Shown: positions 33,766 to 47,432 of the stretch, in pieces
Layout: the number at the start of each line of letters is the position of its first letter
How positions within the stretch are numbered: position 1 is the first letter of the stretch
Assembly: GCA_014529385.2 (NCBI GenBank)
Contig: CM043971.1
Coordinates: 84,088,340-84,152,339 of the forward strand
Source of the DNA: Adiantum capillus-veneris
Taxonomy: Eukaryota; Streptophyta; Polypodiopsida; Polypodiales; Pteridaceae
Direction of reading: 5' to 3'
Length of the DNA stretch: 64,000 bases
Made by a program: the position numbers and the translations under genes
The notes under the pieces: generated by a model
The model's database searches: none
Told to the model about the DNA's origin: nothing
The model's input: only the letters and a program-made list of their open reading frames with translations

Positions 33766-35067
33766 CTAGGTGAGTTGTTGTAGGGGAAGGACCACTTGAG
33801 ATAGCAAGTTAATGAATCTGCTTAAGTATCTTACCTTCTGAAGGAAAGAAACCAGCTGCTTAGCGGTGGTGGGTGACGATAAAGATACCAGGGCCTGAAT
33901 CTTGCTAGGGTCAACCTCGATCCCTTTTGCTGAAATTACATGACCGAGGAGAGTGACTTTGCTTTCACCAATGTGGAACTTATCCACGTTGAGCTGGCCA
34001 CCCAAGGTTTGTAGCTTGGTTAATCCATCATAGACTCTGCTTAAATGAAGGGCTCGCGAACTATAGATGCAAAAATCATCTATGAACACCCGTATTGATG
34101 TTCCAAAGTAGGGTTGGAAAACAAAAGTCACATAGCGCTGAAATGTAGCCGGGGTGTTAGTGAGGCCAAACGGCATCACCCTGTAGGCAAAACATCCGCA
34201 AGGTGTGATGAAGGTTGTCTTCTTCTGATATTCCTCCACAATGCTAATTTGGAAGTATCCTGAGTAGCCATCGCACACTGTGTACCGCTCGTGACCTGCC
34301 ACTTCATTGAGTATTTCATCCTAGAATGGGAGGGGAAAGTGATCCCTCTTCGTGGCTGCATTGAGAGGTTTATAATCCACACAGACTCTCCACTTACCAT
34401 TTCTTTTTGGTGTGACTACTACTACTAGGGAGACCCATTCTGAGTCTTCGAGAGGGTAGATGAAACCTGCTTGTAGCAAACTTCTCACTTCTTTAAGCAG
34501 TGCCTCTTGTTGGATTACTCCAAGTCTTCTGAGCTTTTGTACTACGGGTTTACTGCCTTCCTTGAGTTTTATGTGGTGTTGCACTATTGTAATTTGTGTG
34601 ATCTTATCATAGCCATCAATGAACAAAGTAGTGAAGTTACCTAGCATGGAGACATACTCCTTCCTTTCTTCATTGGTTAACTCATTTGAGAGCATTTTTT
34701 GTAACTTACCTACATCCTCCAAGGACTGCACTCCCGATGATCCCTCTTGGTTTGTCAAGGGTGTTTTAGATTGTGTCAATCTGTTTGGGTCTTTAAGAAT
34801 GACCCCCATCAATTCGATGCTACTGTCACTTCCGTTGATGGTGGTCATCTCTTCTCCTGAGGTAGTGGAATAGTCGCTGGTGGACTCATCTTCTGAAGCC
34901 TCCAAGATCATGTTGCGCTGCTTTCCATTTATCATGTCGTAGAATATGGACTTCCCTTTAGCGTCCTTCATCTGAATCATCTCGGTGCTCCAGTGTTGTT
35001 TAGCTTCCATAGCCATAAGCCGAGGCCTCCCAAGAATGATGGGGTAGCCCTCCCCATTGTGTGGCAT
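33766..35067 (-). pseudogene. Reverse transcriptase of RLG-2
   Basis: The N-terminal half (35067-34321) ends in WRVCVDYKPLNAATKRDHFPLPF. A TAG at 34321 separates it from DEILNEVAGHERYTVCDGYSGYFQI in the same frame. The second half (34302-33766) includes AYRVMPFGLTNTPATFQR and the catalytic FIDDF motif (YxDD box), then LLGHVISAKGIEVDPSKI. One nonsense codon is the only obvious lesion in the RT core, so decay is modest. Confidence 0.88.
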
Positions 35068-35082
35068 GATGAAGATGTCTAC

Positions 35083-35621
35083 CTACACTTCTGTATTGAA
35101 TGCTTTTACTTTGACCGCATTTACAATGCCTATGCATTTCACTCTTACATTGTTTGCCATCTTGGCTCGGCAGGGTACCGGCCTACTTACCTCTAGACCT
35201 AGATGGTGCATCATCTTTTCACTCATGACCCATATTTGTGTGCCACCATCTATGTATACATTTGAGATTCGTTGCCCCTTTATGTGAGCGTCCATGGTTG
35301 GTAGGATGTCATCGAGATCCCTTCCAGAGATAGCCCCAACTATCCTGGCCTTGATTTCCTGGTACTTACCATTTTTGTCCATTGCCTCCTCATTATGGGT
35401 GCAAGGTGGAGTAATTGGGGCCAAGTTATCTTCGGGTCCTGCATTAACACATCCTGAACTAAGTCATAGGTTTTTGCATACTCACCTAGTGAGAAGTCCA
35501 CGATGTCTATCTTCTGCCGCGGTTTAGCTACTTGCTTACTAGACTCGGCCTTCCCTTTCATCTTCTCTTCTCTTTGAGATGCTTCCTCGTGCCTTGCACG
35601 CTTCACTCCCATAGCATCCAC
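35083..35621 (-). pseudogene. Aspartic protease region of RLG-2
   Basis: VYIDGGTQIWVMSEKMMHHLGL fits the Tat/Athila-type retroviral protease motif (D-x-G followed by N/WVM). The frame is broken between 35424 and 35340 and ends at 35083. The partner frame 35621-35340 supplies the linker from gag. Confidence 0.7.
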
Positions 35622-35699
35622 TTATTAAACCTTTGCTTTTCCTTTGTGCTTCTCTTGAACTAATTCTTCTTCCTTTGCCTTCCCTTAGCCTCCAAGCTA

Positions 35700-36667
35700 A
35701 TAACACTCACCGCTTGGTTCACAACAGGTCTTGGGGGTAGTGGCGGAATGAGAGGTTGGGGTGGTGGTTGGTGTTGTACAGGTGGTCGAAGGATTTGGAC
35801 CAGTGGGATCGGTCCTGGTTGCCTAGGTGGTGGTGGTCTTGCTCTTGGCGAAGATATTTAATTCTGTCTCCCCCCTCTATTGAAATTCTGCCTCCTGGGG
35901 TGTGGGTAGTAGTACATTCCATGGTCATCTTCCCCGCAGTTGTAACAATGGTACTCTTGGTTCTGCCTTCATTGCTAGGTGCATGCCCTTGCTGCACTAG
36001 ATGCACAAATAAGCTCTCTAGTTGGGTGGTGATGCGACTCAGCAGATCTTGCTACTCTTCTGATGCCTCCTGTTTATGGACTCTATGATTGGCTGTTGCA
36101 ATCACTTTGGTCGGGCCGAGCTTGTTTCCTCTGACTCATTTACTCTTGCTTGCATACGCAGCTTCTTGTCTTTACGGAGGGTTACTTCAACTGCCAACTC
36201 ATATGTTGCAGGACACCTTCCCTTCACCTTCTCTCTAAGCGGCAACCATAGACCAGCAATGAAACGGTCCTTCTTTAGGAACGTAGACGCTCCTTCGCCT
36301 TCCTTGAGTGAGGCAACCCATCTCGCCCATAAGTCCATAAATTTGGACTCGTAGGTGGCATACTCCAGCAGACCTCCCTGCTTTAATTCTGTCAGTAGAG
36401 CTGCCATTGCTTCTTTGAGGTCGTGCCTCCACCAAACCTCTTTACAAAATCAGCCCTTAACACATCCCATGCATTCTTGGTAGCCTGGGGCAATGCATTA
36501 TACGAGGACTTGGCCTCTACTTTCATCAGTAGAGGAAAAATTCTAAGTCGTGAAGCGTCGTCATCTTTGTTGGAGACGACACAATCAATGTCAAAATCAT
36601 CCAAAATGTTGGTGGTGAGATCCTCTCCCTTCTTTCCACTGAACGTGGGGAAAAAAACACTTGCCAT
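35700..36667 (-). pseudogene. Gag of RLG-2
   Basis: Capsid sequence begins MASVFFPTFSGKKGEDL (36667) and reads PLLMKVEAKSSYNALPQATK. After a frameshift near 36415 it continues YATYESKFMDLWARW and DRFIAGLWLPLREKVKG to 36102. Further on, at about 35955-35890, EYHCYNCGEDDHGMYYYPHPRR is a zinc knuckle in which the fourth ligand is Tyr instead of Cys. Confidence 0.78.
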
Positions 36668-37172
36668 GGTAGTGACTCAGGAAATTACAAACCTCTTTTT
36701 TTTTTTACATTAACAACACTAGCGGCTCATATCAGCTTTTTATAGGGGTGGGTGGATAGGTTAAAATAGGATAAAGAGAGAAGCATTAAAGGAATGATGG
36801 TAATCCAATATGGGGAGAATGATAGGGTTCGGGGAATTGAGGATTTCTCCTAGTACCGCCGCACCGAATAGGTATACGATCTTCTATTCGTAGAAGACTT
36901 TCCTATCTACATAGATATTCACATGCATATGCTGCAGGAATCTGAATGGGAATGCCGTCGGCCCGTTTTCCATCATGCACAGAGGATGGAATACTTACTT
37001 ATACTCTTACTGTGCCAGTGTTGATGAGTCGGCACATCCACAAGAGATCGTTGCCTTTCATGGGCTCTACCTTTCCTTCATTGCTCAACACGTACGGGGT
37101 GATGGCGACGCGTCTGACCACTCCCAGCCTCTTGGCTAAAAGCAATTACAGGTAATTTCCGTAGTCGGCGTG

Positions 37173-37735
37173 TTACATGAATTCTACTCCATTCAGTTGC
37201 AACTCATCCCCAACCCACTGGGTTTCACCCGTGGTAGAGAGCTTCTCCAAGATAATTTGTACAAGGAGAGGAGGAAGATCCTCCACTCGCTTCCCAAAAC
37301 AGCGAGAGCAGTAACTGAACCACTCTTCCCTAGGACATGGGAATATTCTTACCATTTCTTCTTCAGGATTGTCGAAGTGGATTGGTAGCAATCGCATGCG
37401 TCGTGCAAATCGGTAGGCGACCTTCCGCCGCTTAGCTTCGGATGACATTGTCTTTGGCAAGCTGGGCACAACCCGACTTTCTGAGCTTGAAGCACTTGCT
37501 TGGCCAGATGCTTCTCCCTTCGGGGTCATGTGTTTCCAGACTGGCTTATCTTCTCCTTACCTTTAGCTCGAGTAGCCCCTTTAGGCCACTTTGGAGTTAC
37601 AACTTTTACTGCAGTTTCTTTAGGGAAAAGAGGCCTCACCATTTTCTTCCCTTCCTTAATATGAATGACTTCTTCGTAATGAATGTCGATGTAGACAATT
37701 TCAGCCCTTTTGTTGCCTTCATTGCTGGCACTCAT
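37173..37735 (-). pseudogene. Leader ORF upstream of gag in RLG-2
   Basis: Two frames (37735-37526 and 37529-37173) appear to be one broken ORF of about 185 residues. The first half is Lys-rich (VVTPKWPKGATRAKGKEK). The second has a Ser/Ala-rich stretch, then a basic region (SSEAKRRKVAYRFARRMRLL) and IFPCPREEWFSYCSRCFGKR. I do not recognise a domain. Ogre elements are known to carry an extra ORF between the primer site and gag, and this sits in the same place. Confidence 0.45.
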
Positions 37736-38019
37736 TGATAGTGTGTCTTGGTTGACAACAATGAAGGCACTTCACCGACCTCCCACCTGATGCTCCCAAG
37801 CTATGGTCATTAGGAAAAGTTTGGACTCAAAAATGGGCCTTGTAAGAATTGTTGATGTGGCATAGCTTTCAAAAAGTGGGGATCGGTAATTTTTTTGCAA
37901 TTAAGATCCAAACTTGTCGGAGGTTGGATATTTAGAATCTACTCTTCAAATGCTATCTATTGATATATAGCATGCATGTATCGGACAGTGCCTTCATGTA
38001 GATCTAGAAAAAGGTGATT

Positions 38020-38436
38020 TTAGATTACCGTAACGGTAACAAAACGGTAACGGTAACAAAACCTGGCTGATTGACAAAAAATGGCATAACTTTCATAGAA
38101 GTCATCCAAACTTTTCGGACCTTGGCTCTTTAGAATCCATTTTTCAAGAACTTTCCAATGATAGGTCATATCATGGGGTTCTAAGCAATATTTAGAGGGG
38201 TCTACCGGGTTGCTTTCTTTTGTACAACTTTGATGATGTGGCACTCTTAAAAGGCCCAAAAATGAGTTCAAAATTTTCCTAATGTTAGAACGAGCAACAC
38301 GAGATGGAGAATTTACCTCTTGAATACTGACGACACTGCAACCTGGCAGTAGCACTTCAATGAAGGTGGTTAGTGCCTCCTTCGTCTCCTCTTCTTCCGT
38401 CCTCCAGTTAGAAAATTCCTTCAGCCATTCTTCCAT
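38020..38436 (-). CDS. Uncharacterised ORF near the primer site of RLG-2
   Basis: 139 codons starting about 60 bp from the primer binding site: MEEWLKEFSNWRTEEEETKEALTT is acidic and helical-looking, the rest is mixed. No family recognised. It could be part of the same leader reading frame as 37735-37173, separated by decayed sequence (37740-38019 holds no clear frame), or chance. Confidence 0.3.
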   Translation of the reverse strand: MEEWLKEFSNWRTEEEETKEALTTFIEVLLPGCSVVSIQEVNSPSRVARSNIRKILNSFLGLLRVPHHQSCTKESNPVDPSKYCLEPHDMTYHWKVLEKWILKSQGPKSLDDFYESYAIFCQSARFCYRYRFVTVTVI

Positions 38437-38492
38437 GGTTGATAGTGGGCATCACTTTCAGCATTGTAAACTGAAGGGTCTTAGAAATCCAT

Positions 38493-38509
38493 CCTCAGTG
38501 GGGGAACCA
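38493..38509 (-). promoter_or_regulatory. Putative primer binding site of RLG-2
   Basis: The minus strand reads TGGTTCCCCCACTGAG, two bases from the 5' LTR end. It begins with TGG, the complement of a tRNA CCA end. It is not the initiator-Met site; the tRNA was not identified. Confidence 0.6.
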
Positions 38510-38511
38510 AA

Positions 38512-40981
<2,470 letters not shown>

Positions 40982-41300
40982 ATGTATCCAAGGAGAGAGC
41001 AACAATGGTGCTCAGTATGCTATGGACCACATAGTACCAGTGAATGCCCTACTTTTAGAGTAAAATTCAATGGGAATTGCAATGCCTGTGGAAGGTATGG
41101 TTATCAAGCTAAGTATTGCATAGTATTTAAGCGTGAGATGGCCAATAGACCAACCTTAGCATGGACGGACACACCTCGAGTGCCTGCATTGATGCCGACC
41201 CCACCTCTTGAACAAACAGCACAACACATGGTACCTAGGGCCCAAAATGTTGTTCAAACAACACCCTTACCACCTCCAGTGCTTGGACTGTAACCACCAC
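40982..41300 (+). pseudogene. Retrotransposon gag, 3' piece with zinc knuckles
   Basis: This continues the gag cut at 29098: MYPRREQQWCSVCYGPHSTSEC, then CNACGRYGYQAKYC, then a Pro-rich tail to PPPVLGL and a stop. The first knuckle is C-x2-C-x3-H-x4-C and the second has Tyr for His. The join across RLG-2 keeps the frame, which supports both the insertion point and the ATGT duplication. Confidence 0.75.
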
Positions 41301-41719
41301 ATCCGAGAATCACTTCTGTGAATCAAGTGGGTTGTGATTCATCTATTGCTTTTTTGGAAGGCTGTGAGGAAGATATAGATCCTAATATTGCCTATGGGAT
41401 GGATGTGCTTGAAGAAAGTCCACAATACTACATGGAGGACTATTGGGGACAAGTCAAACCTGTCTGTCAAGTAGCTGCTCTTGCGGCAAGAAAGTGGGCG
41501 TACTCACTTCTTGATGGAAAGAATGTTTACAGAGGGACTAGTTGATCCTATCGAAGAAATGGAGATCCCATATTCCCCACGTCAAGGGACTGAAGCCCAA
41601 AAGGTGCCGTTAAACATTGCCAAATTGATGGATTTCTTCAATGAATCTTTTTTTGCCTATTTTGTTAAGTGTGGAGCCTCTTTTATCCCTTGTAATTTTC
41701 TGTGGTAAAAACGCACATT
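41301..41719 (+). other. Downstream remnant of the same retroelement, unassigned
   Basis: Short frames (41318-41545, acidic, DSSIAFLEGCEEDIDPN; then 41481-41708) follow gag in the expected direction, as if a frameshifted gag-pol linker. No protease or RT motif was seen. It ends at the LTR-like sequence starting at 41720. Confidence 0.35.
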
Positions 41720-42423
41720 TGTAAGGCCCCCATTATGAGGAGAAGCCATCGTGCATGAAGGAAAATCACTCGCCGGAAATACAAATTTTCACGGTCAAAA
41801 TTCAGGGGAAACTTTAGGGGCCTCGGGGGCGGAAGCCCCCGAGACTTTTTTTTCCTTTCGGCGGAATATTATGGCCGGACGGCGATCGAAAAGTGGTCGG
41901 AAAACGATCGGTCGGTTGGCCTGTGGCCGGTAGTCGGAAGTCAATAGCCGGTGGCCGGTGGCCGAATTCAAAAGTGGACTTGTCTTCTCAAGGGCGGCCA
42001 CACATGGACCGATTGGAGGGTCTGATTTGGACTTATCTACAGAAGGGCGGCTACACATGGCTGCCTCTCATGAGAGAGGATAGCCCTTTTGGCCTATAAA
42101 AGGAGGCCATTTCTACGCACATTGCATAGTGTGTGAAGTTGATGCAACAAGGTGAGTGTGAGGTGGTGAGAGTGAAGCAAGGCGGAAGGTCTATTAAGGG
42201 TATAATCCCTTTGTAAACTACTTCTTGTTTTGCAGTACGAAAGCCATTGAGTGGCTACTTTCCTGTGGACGTAGCCCACATTGGGTGAACCACGTATATC
42301 GTGTGTACTCTCTCTCTCTCTCTCTACTCTATAATCTCTTGTGTGTGAAATCTATCTCTCTCCATTAAGTAATCTACTCAAATATCTATTTAGCTACGTC
42401 TTATTTCCTAGCATATTTGGACA
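41720..42423 (+). repeat. LTR-like sequence followed by a tRNA-Met-type primer site
   Basis: It begins TGTAAGGCCCCC, has a TATA box (42095-42101, CCTATAAAAGG), a CT run at 42309-42325, and ends TTTGGACA. It is followed at once by TGGTATCAGG (42424-42433), close to the initiator-Met primer site. This is the arrangement of a 5' LTR of about 704 bp on the plus strand. No gag follows and no second LTR was found in the window. Confidence 0.6.
41822..41843. other. Perfect 9-bp GC hairpin followed by T8
   Basis: CTCGGGGGC, loop GGAA, GCCCCCGAG, then GACTTTTTTTT. It looks like a bacterial intrinsic terminator but lies within a plant LTR-like sequence, where such hairpins also occur. Function unknown. 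Confidence 0.7.
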
Positions 42424-42433
42424 TGGTATCAGG

Positions 42434-43600
42434 TTCCTAAGTGTTGCAACCACCTAGGATTCCTAGTATTGGTTGATCTGGTACCCTTTTGGACTTGATT
42501 GAGAAAAGAATAAGCTTGTTGTTTTTCTCAATTTTTGGCATGATCTGAGTATGTGGAGGCTATATAACCTCATCTACGACTTCCCCCCCTTTTACCCTTG
42601 ATTACCCTCACCTCTCTTCATCAAGGGAATCTTGATGGAGGTTACAAGGTACGGAGCATTCCTAGATTAGTTTTGTTTTCCAAGATGGAGATTTGGTTTC
42701 ATGCCATCTTGGAGCATATAGTTTTTTGCATCTAGAGGGGGAACCATTTCTTTTCCACCCCGCTTCTGTAGAGAGAAGGCTTTGGATAGCAATAGAATCT
42801 TCTTTGACACTTTTGGAGCAAGTTTCTAAGGCTGTGTTTTCTTTGAGGAATTGGATCGGTAGATTTGTTGTGCCTTTTGCAAATGCACGTCTTTCTTGGA
42901 ATTGTTGACGGAACTATCTATCTAATGGGTAACAAATTGATGATTCAGTTACACTTTGTACCATGATGTGGATTATGGATGCCAAAAGGGGATTTCGTTC
43001 CTCCTGGAAGAAGTGGATGTTCTTTGATTTTTTTTCCTTTTCCATTTGAGAATGGAACTTTAGTTCTGGCTTCAGTTGACTCTTGTTGATGTACCCGTGT
43101 AGCAAACTAGGTACATGTTCTAGTGCATGTGTTGGAGTTGGCTTTGATAGTAAAGGGGGATTCTTCTATCTCTAGCACCACTTCTTGTATGATCATCTCG
43201 CTTCTAAGGATGAGGTGTAGGAGCATGTGGTGCTAGATTCTTAGCCGACAATGGCTACTCATATCTCCATGTTGTCTCTTCATCGATGGTAGTTTCTCCC
43301 TACAAATTCGTTCTTTCTTTTGTCGTTATGTGAGCTTGTCAGGAATGTTTGTGGGATAGGTTTACAATCTCTTATGTGCAAAACTCTTAATCAACAACAA
43401 AGTTTTCACGATCCTTGAAATGGCAAGTTTGCACACAATATTGGAAGTTGGAAGAGATATGTCCTACTTCCATCGTCAGCAACGTTTGTATGCTTCCCTA
43501 GTACATCCCTTGAGAGATCCAACCTTCAGGCAGCCCATTCAAATCTTCGTGGGCATGCTGCAGTTCCCCTAATCAGTTTCTTTACTCTTAGCTTTAGTAT
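42434..43600. other. No recognisable gene
   Basis: This should be the internal region of the LTR element at 41720, but no gag, pol or long frame is visible. ORFs of 60-70 codons (for example 42693-42908) match nothing I recognise. It may be a non-autonomous or heavily decayed element. Confidence 0.4.
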
Positions 43601-43612
43601 TGGCTCTATGTT

Positions 43613-43840
43613 GTGTATTGGATATTGCTTGTGCTGGGTACATTCTCTTCAACACAAGTGGAAAGGGCAGTTTCAATGAAGATTTTGAGGAAGCAAATTC
43701 CAACAATGGGAGTAAATGTGCTCTTCTCAGTCTATATTAGAGTTTGTCATATTGTATTAGAATGTACCTTCATGTTTGATCTTGGAAAATGCAAAGAAGT
43801 GTCGAGCAATATATGGTTTGATCTTAGGGAGTTTTCTTGA
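43613..43840 (+). pseudogene. Possible remnant of a hAT-type transposase C-terminus
   Basis: The frame reads LGTFSSTQVERAVSMKILRKQIPTMG. This resembles the hAT dimerisation motif, where (S)STA.VER.FS.MK and (L)RN.MG recur. Only about 35 residues can be compared and no upstream catalytic motifs were found, so this is a weak call. Confidence 0.35.
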
Positions 43841-43880
43841 ATAGCTAGGTCCAGTTGCGAGACCTTGATCGGGGAGGATT

Positions 43881-43903
43881 GGGGGGGGGGGGGGGGGGGG
43901 GGG
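43881..43903 (+). repeat. Poly-G run (23 bases)
   Basis: An uninterrupted G run. Similar runs occur in RLG-2 LTRs and at 57485-57500 and 57552-57575. Long G runs can form quadruplexes and are error-prone in sequencing. Confidence 0.9.
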
Positions 43904-44284
43904 TTGGCAACCATGAGAAAATTTGGGGTCGTAGATCTAGAGCTCCAAATTTACAAAACTTTGTCTAAGCATCCAAACTTACCAAATTTTTTCGAAATTA
44001 CATCGGTCTGCATTTATGACACTAAGCGGACTTCTATTATTTTAATGAAATACTCATGGGTGACGTGGTAAGGGCATGTGTGACGTCTTTGTTCAAATCT
44101 TGAGGTAGGGAGAGGGGGATGGCAACCCAAATTTACTCTTTGTCCCAAATTCACATCTTTTCACCCGAACTTACAACACGTGCATCAAACCGCCACACAT
44201 CCTCAACCATTGATCCCCTCCCACCTCACCCATGTCACTTAGTGTTGTGACTCACCCACAATTTTGAGATGCTAAATTTTATTG

Positions 44285-44650
44285 CTAGAGAAATTACCAA
44301 AATACCCTTGAAAATTGGTGAAATTCCCAAAATAACCCTCAATTAAAAAAATTCTCAAAATACACTTGTATGAAATTTGAAATGCTTCAAATTTTGCATA
44401 GTTTAAAGTGCCCCCTCATAGGCCCTTCACTAGTAGATCTTTTCGAGGCCCCTCAAACTGCGTTTGCGTGCCTCATACTGGCATCAAAATTTGGCTGTGA
44501 TTGGTTGCAACTACAACCTTGTCATTATGGATGCTTCAACTACCCCCTACATTTGCAATCCAACTAAAATTGGGAGCAATCCATCTAAAGTTGATACAAG
44601 GGTATTTTGGGAAATTTTGTTAAATTTCAAGGGCATTTTGGTAATTTTAG
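44285..44650. mobile_element. Foldback / MITE-like element
   Basis: The left arm (44285-44337: CTAGAGAAATTACCAAAATA, CCCTTGAAAATTGG, GAAATTCCCAAAATAACCC) is the inverted copy of the right arm (44599-44650: GGGTATTTTGGGAAATTTT ... TTTCAAGGGCATTTTGGTAA). They share about 50 bp at roughly 85% match. The element is about 366 bp and non-coding. The target duplication is not clear. It lies 170 bp beyond the 3' end of the RING gene. Confidence 0.7.
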
Positions 44651-44825
44651 AACTGATCGGACACAAAAATGGACAAAAGGTGTGAAACAACTATCTAACA
44701 ATAGCAATTAATAATATTTAAAAAAAAAAACATTTCTCTTAAGCTTCCACAAATACAAATAGAAAATGCAGTAGAAAATTAATGGCAGGACAAATCATCG
44801 TCCATAATAGCAGTAGAAAGATGCT

Positions 44826-45548
44826 CTAATTTCTCATGTGTGACATGCAGAGCCCCTGGATGCTTCCCCTGCATGTGGGACAGGTGCTACCATTGGCTTG
44901 CTTATGCTGCATCAGGCAGCTGAAGCAATAATGGAAGTGCATGCAGGGCAGGACGAGAGTGTCGCGAGGCTTCTCGAAGCAAACAACACAGAGATGTTTC
45001 TCTTTCTCTTCTGTCAATTGTTTATCTAAATGGCCAATTTCATCAGCCAATACATTGAGAAGTAGCCTGTCCTCTTCCAACTCCTTCTTGAGGACGGAAA
45101 CCTGTGCGCCTAATGCTTGCGTATGCTTCTTCTCCTCAATCAACTGTCTCTTGAGGAGGGCGATCTGCTGGTCCGAGTCACAGATGTGCAGCTGAAGGCT
45201 ACGATTGGCATCCACGACAAGCCGTTTGCATCCAATCTTCAGCCCCATCTTGTAGCGCTTGTAGCGCTCATTCCGGTTATCATGGTTGGCCCTATATTGG
45301 TCAATCTGCTGCTTTTGAGAAGCGACTGTCTGCTCGAGCTGCGCCTGCTTCTCGGTGGCGGCCAAGGCGTCTCTTTCCACTCGGGAGCTCTCTTCCATGA
45401 CTTCTCTGACAGCAATATGGAGCTCGGAGAATTGGGCGGAAGCAGCAGAGGTGGTGGTGATTACAGGATGCGCAGACTTGAGCGCTCTCAAAGCAACATG
45501 TAGGAAAGCTATGGCGTCATCAAGGAGCTTGTCCCTGGTGAACGCCAT
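44826..45548 (-). CDS. Coiled-coil C3HC4 RING-finger protein, probable E3 ubiquitin ligase
   Basis: An intronless ORF of 240 codons with no stops, starting MAFTRDKLLDDAIAFL. Residues of about 55-185 are rich in Glu, Gln, Lys and Leu with few prolines and look like a long coiled coil (AATEKQAQLEQTVASQKQQI, LKRQLIEEKKHTQ). Residues 187-226 form a C3HC4 RING: C187-x2-C190, C202-x-H204-x3-C208-x2-C211, C223-x2-C226. All zinc ligands are present. RING domains of this type recruit E2 enzymes for ubiquitin transfer, and the coiled coil would mediate oligomerisation or target binding. The target is unknown. It is the only apparently intact non-transposon gene here. Lack of introns may mean a retrocopy, but no poly-A tail was seen. 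It sits in a gap between elements. Confidence 0.75.
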   Translation of the reverse strand: MAFTRDKLLDDAIAFLHVALRALKSAHPVITTTSAASAQFSELHIAVREVMEESSRVERDALAATEKQAQLEQTVASQKQQIDQYRANHDNRNERYKRYKMGLKIGCKRLVVDANRSLQLHICDSDQQIALLKRQLIEEKKHTQALGAQVSVLKKELEEDRLLLNVLADEIGHLDKQLTEEKEKHLCVVCFEKPRDTLVLPCMHFHYCFSCLMQHKQANGSTCPTCRGSIQGLCMSHMRN

Positions 45549-47432
45549 TCCTCTCTGATCCAGAATACGCTACCGCGCTTGCTTTGAAGAAGAGGAGCAA
45601 GCACTAGCAGTCTAGCAGTAGTGCGCAGGTACATCTGACTGGCCTTTCAGATGTCCATCAGCAAAAGAACTATAAAACATGAGAGATTCTCTCAAACTGC
45701 AGGAAGAGGGACAGACATCGAGTGCTTTCCCAAGAAAGCCGGTTCCCTTAGCATGTAAGAAGGCAAGCAAGCTAAGACTAAGACAGTAACAGCAACGAAC
45801 TACCAATCTTCTGTGCTCTCTGCATAAGCCTTTAATAGTAAAGCGTTGCATCCGGGAGGCCTACTGCCTAGTGCCACATGGCAAGCTAATGATGACATGC
45901 ATTTTTTAAAACTATTTCTTGTGGAAGGGGCATTAAGTAAGCATTATCTTTTTTTCTTGGGCAAAACTCACCATAGTGAGTAAATTATATTAACAAAGAT
46001 TAGACCTCGGGGGATTCACTCTATATATAAAACGGGACACCACTTGTCGGGAGACAACTTTGATAAAACTCTTATATACGATTCATATTAGGAAATATGA
46101 CCTCTCTTTTTACGCTTATACGACAATCAATGAAAAATTTTATCAAATTTTTATCTTACATATAAAATTTAGATCTCACATCATCTAACTAAGTAAAACT
46201 AAGCAAAGAGTGTGCAGCATAGTGACCGACAACATACTAAAGAATCAGTTTTGTTGATAATGTACTAAGGAACCACTTATGTCCAATTCTCACCCATCTA
46301 AAGCTATCGTAAATCAACCCTTGACCTACTCCACATCAGCCCTTATCTACGAGTTTGATGCAAAATTTGATGTGTGACCTGAAAAAATCCTTCCTCAAAA
46401 TTTATCCGAGTTCTAGTGTACACCGGTGACCAATCGCTACAAGTAATCAAACCAGGCTAGGTCCGCCCCCCCCTAAGTATGATACCCCTCTCTCTTATTT
46501 TTAATCTTGGAAGATAAATTATTGGGGGCCTACCCCTAACTTATACACTTAAGTAACTTGTAAAAAAAAAACCCTTCCCTGCACTTACGTGGTACGGTAA
46601 GTTTTCCATGGTGAATCCCCCAGGAACTAGACATTACAAATTTTGGTCATGCTCGTGCCGAGCCATGACATCTCCCAGCAACTAAAGATACATCAGTTGA
46701 TAGGGGAGCCACCAAGTGTCACTACGAAATACCCCAAGGAGAAACTTGGCTAATCATGATAGTGCTAACTAGACAAATACGACAACAATTGCCCTAATCC
46801 ACTCATCAGATTTGATCTGCATCCCAAAGGTAATAATTGTTTCCCTGCTTTCTTGTACAATCGGAGTATACCCACCTCATCTTGTATAAGCATTCTTGAG
46901 AGGGTGTTGACATTTATTTACCTCTCTCTTTTAAGAGAGACATTGAGAATTGGGTCACACGTAATCTTCATCCATGTTTTTCTCTCGTGAATTTCTTATG
47001 ATGCTTCCAAGTGTTTTTTTAAATCGTTTTTTTAATGCTTTTGGAATATGTGACAATAAATGTTTTAAAAAGCAAGTCCACTTTTTGGTTTTCTCTCTCA
47101 TAAAGAAACCGTTCATTGTTGAATTCCTCTTAATAGCCTTTAAATGTAGGCCATGGTGAACTTTCACCTTTTTGTTTTAGTACCATGAAGGATGAAGGGA
47201 CAAGTCCCTTAAAAGTAGCAATGGGTTCATACTAGCTTTTCCTCTCATGTAATAAAGGGCTCCCCCATAAGCCCTCCAAAGTAACTTATGCAGGGTCCTC
47301 GTAATCAAGATGAAATGCCCCACAATTGGTGATTAAGGAGAGGAGGGTTAAATTGGTTGGATTGCTGCTTTTTAGGTGGGGAGTGCCTCAACCACCGGCC
47401 AACGTCTTTTGGAATTTCTATAGGCGGTTCCC
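45549..47432. other. Flank of the RING gene; no gene recognised
   Basis: 45549-45850 would hold the promoter and leader of the RING gene, and no clear TATA box was identified there. From 45900 to 47432 the sequence is AT-rich with short chance ORFs only. A short inverted pair, CCTCGGGGGATTCAC (about 46006) and GTGAATCCCCCAGG (about 46611), was noted without extension. Confidence 0.4.

Noticed and set aside
41822-41860. Bacterial-type terminator or organelle DNA insertion
   Set aside because: The surrounding sequence has a plant TATA box, LTR ends and a tRNA-Met primer site, and no bacterial or plastid gene is near.
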